A stretch of 64,000 bases of DNA, taken from positions 93,280 through 157,279 of the forward strand of contig CAYOQB010000001.1 of the NCBI GenBank assembly GCA_964406035.1. The letters are read 5' to 3'. This DNA comes from JAIEPW01 sp964406035 (GTDB taxonomy: Bacteria > Acidobacteriota > Terriglobia > Bryobacterales > Bryobacteraceae). Below, piece after piece: positions 63,171 through 64,000 of this stretch; the first letter of the stretch is position 1; each line of letters begins with the position of its first letter. The position numbers and the translations under genes were made by a program. The notes under the pieces were generated by a model, which saw nothing but the letters and a program-made list of their open reading frames with translations, searched no databases and was not told where the DNA came from.

Positions 63171-64000
63171 CCTGGGCGGCGTTCCTCGCGGTTGCAGCCA
63201 TTATCGTGCTTGCCGGGACGTACCTGGCGCGCTATGGGGATGTGATTGCCGAAAAAAGCGGCATGGGCCGCACCTGGATCGGGCTGGTGCTGGTGGCGTC
63301 CACGACTTCGCTGCCGGAACTGTTCACGGGATTGAGCGCGGCGGTGCAGCGGCTGCCGGATCTTGCCGTGGGCGATGTGCTGGGCAGTTGCATGTTCAAC
63401 CTGCTGATCCTGTCCATGATGGACGCGGTGGGCGGGCGTGTGCCGCTGAGCGCGCGAACCCAGCAGGGTCACGCCCTCTCCGTTGGCTTTGGGCTGCTGC
63501 TGATTTCGGCGGTCGGCTTCGGCCTCCTGGTGCAACCCAAGCTGCCGGCGATCGGCTGGATGGGATGGGCGACGCCGGTGATCATCACGATCTATTTGGC
63601 GGCGATGCGCATGTCCTTCGTGTACGAGCGGCGGCGGCACGCGACGCAAGCCGAACAGGTGGTGGAGGCGCTGCATGGCGCGGTCTCCCTGAAGTCCGCC
63701 GTGATCCGCTACTCGCTGGCCGGCATCGTGGTGGTGGCGGCGGCACTGGCTCTGCCCGGCCTGGGAGCTCGCCTGGCGGAGGAAACAGGATTGGGGCAGG
63801 CACTGGTCGGCACGGTCCTGATCGCGCTGACCACCTCGCTGCCGGAAGTGGTGGTGTCGCTCACGGCGGTCCGTTTGGGCGCGGTGGAGCTGGCGATCGG
63901 CAACGTGCTGGGCAGCAACCTGTTCAACATCCTGATTCTGGCGCTGGATGATATCGCCTTCGTGGACGGGCCGATTCTGGCATCCTCGCATCCCAGCCAC
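63167..64000 (+). CDS. Na+/Ca2+-type (CaCA) antiporter, N-terminal part (cut by right window edge)
   Basis: Starts at a GTG at 63167 overlapping the CBS TGA (GTGA) and is open to the window end, 278 residues seen. It has the two alpha repeats that define CaCA exchangers: STTSLPELFTGLSAAVQRL plus GDVLGSCMFNLLIL, and TTSLPEVVVSLTAVRLGA plus GNVLGSNLFNILIL, with the conserved acidic residues in both. Relatives (YrbG type) exchange Ca2+ for Na+ or H+. It completes an ATPase-CBS-antiporter unit. Confidence 0.88.
   Translation, partial: MTWAAFLAVAAIIVLAGTYLARYGDVIAEKSGMGRTWIGLVLVASTTSLPELFTGLSAAVQRLPDLAVGDVLGSCMFNLLILSMMDAVGGRVPLSARTQQGHALSVGFGLLLISAVGFGLLVQPKLPAIGWMGWATPVIITIYLAAMRMSFVYERRRHATQAEQVVEALHGAVSLKSAVIRYSLAGIVVVAAALALPGLGARLAEETGLGQALVGTVLIALTTSLPEVVVSLTAVRLGAVELAIGNVLGSNLFNILILALDDIAFVDGPILASSHPSH

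Noticed and set aside
1..64000. tRNA or rRNA genes, CRISPR arrays, insertion sequences, attachment sites, prophage
   Set aside because: No tandem direct repeats with spacers, no transposase or integrase motifs and no rRNA-like or cloverleaf sequences were seen by eye; a tRNAscan or IS search would be decisive.

Overview
The window is GC-rich chromosomal DNA from a soil-type member of the Acidobacteriota, most likely the Solibacter/Bryobacter lineage. Three things point there: two secreted NHL-propeller proteins that end in the domain typical of Solibacter-like genomes (2028-6521 and 24091-25887), an Oar-like TonB-dependent receptor with a carboxypeptidase-regulatory N-terminus (9590-12556), and membrane Ser/Thr kinases fused to PD40 or TPR sensors (26822-29578, 47744-50389). 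This is inferred from gene content; no rRNA is present. Coding density is very high. I saw no tRNA, rRNA, insertion sequence, prophage or CRISPR array. The only long stretch without a convincing gene is 57850-58327.

Layout. 1-9448: YchF-like GTPase (cut by the left edge) and MoxR ATPase, a secreted SnoaL-like protein, the giant NHL protein, an ankyrin-FKBP fusion behind a lipoprotein, thiol peroxidase and a HAD hydrolase. 9590-21121: TonB receptor, thiD, a CaiB-type CoA-transferase, galT-gnd, a second CoA-transferase coupled to a DUF5916 protein, and a nitrilase. 21150-32405: a DinB/DUF2892 cluster, a degenerate receiver-HATPase protein coupled to a GNAT, the second NHL locus, a winged-helix/kinase/TPR fusion, DUF3179 and small secreted proteins. 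32528-36463: MenA-like prenyltransferase, subclass B3 metallo-beta-lactamase, epoxide hydrolase and DUF1326.

36465-43046 is a nine-gene cytochrome c maturation (System I) operon transcribed leftward in the order ccmE-F-H-(zinc ribbon)-(CarboxypepD-like)-A-B-C-D. Most junctions are ATGA or GTGA overlaps. Its CcmE carries a CxxxY heme-handling motif instead of HxxxY, and no ccmG is present. 43246-55175 holds an NmrA protein, an acyl-CoA ligase-GNAT fusion, a PknB/PD40 kinase, an M61 peptidase, an APC permease, a MOSC protein and a LysM/HExxH protein. 55316-57849 is pcrA followed by a coupled 52-residue basic protein. 58328-64000 runs rightward as an ECF sigma factor, its probable anti-sigma and a Spy-like periplasmic protein, then a P-type cation ATPase, a CBS protein and a CaCA antiporter (cut by the right edge). 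The last three are translationally coupled and look like a cation, probably Ca2+, homeostasis unit.

A theme seen across the window is that about ten first-in-operon genes have a -10-like hexamer ending only 6-8 nt before the start codon and no Shine-Dalgarno sequence. Internal genes and a few others instead have clear GGAGG sites or stop/start overlaps. This suggests widespread leaderless transcription.
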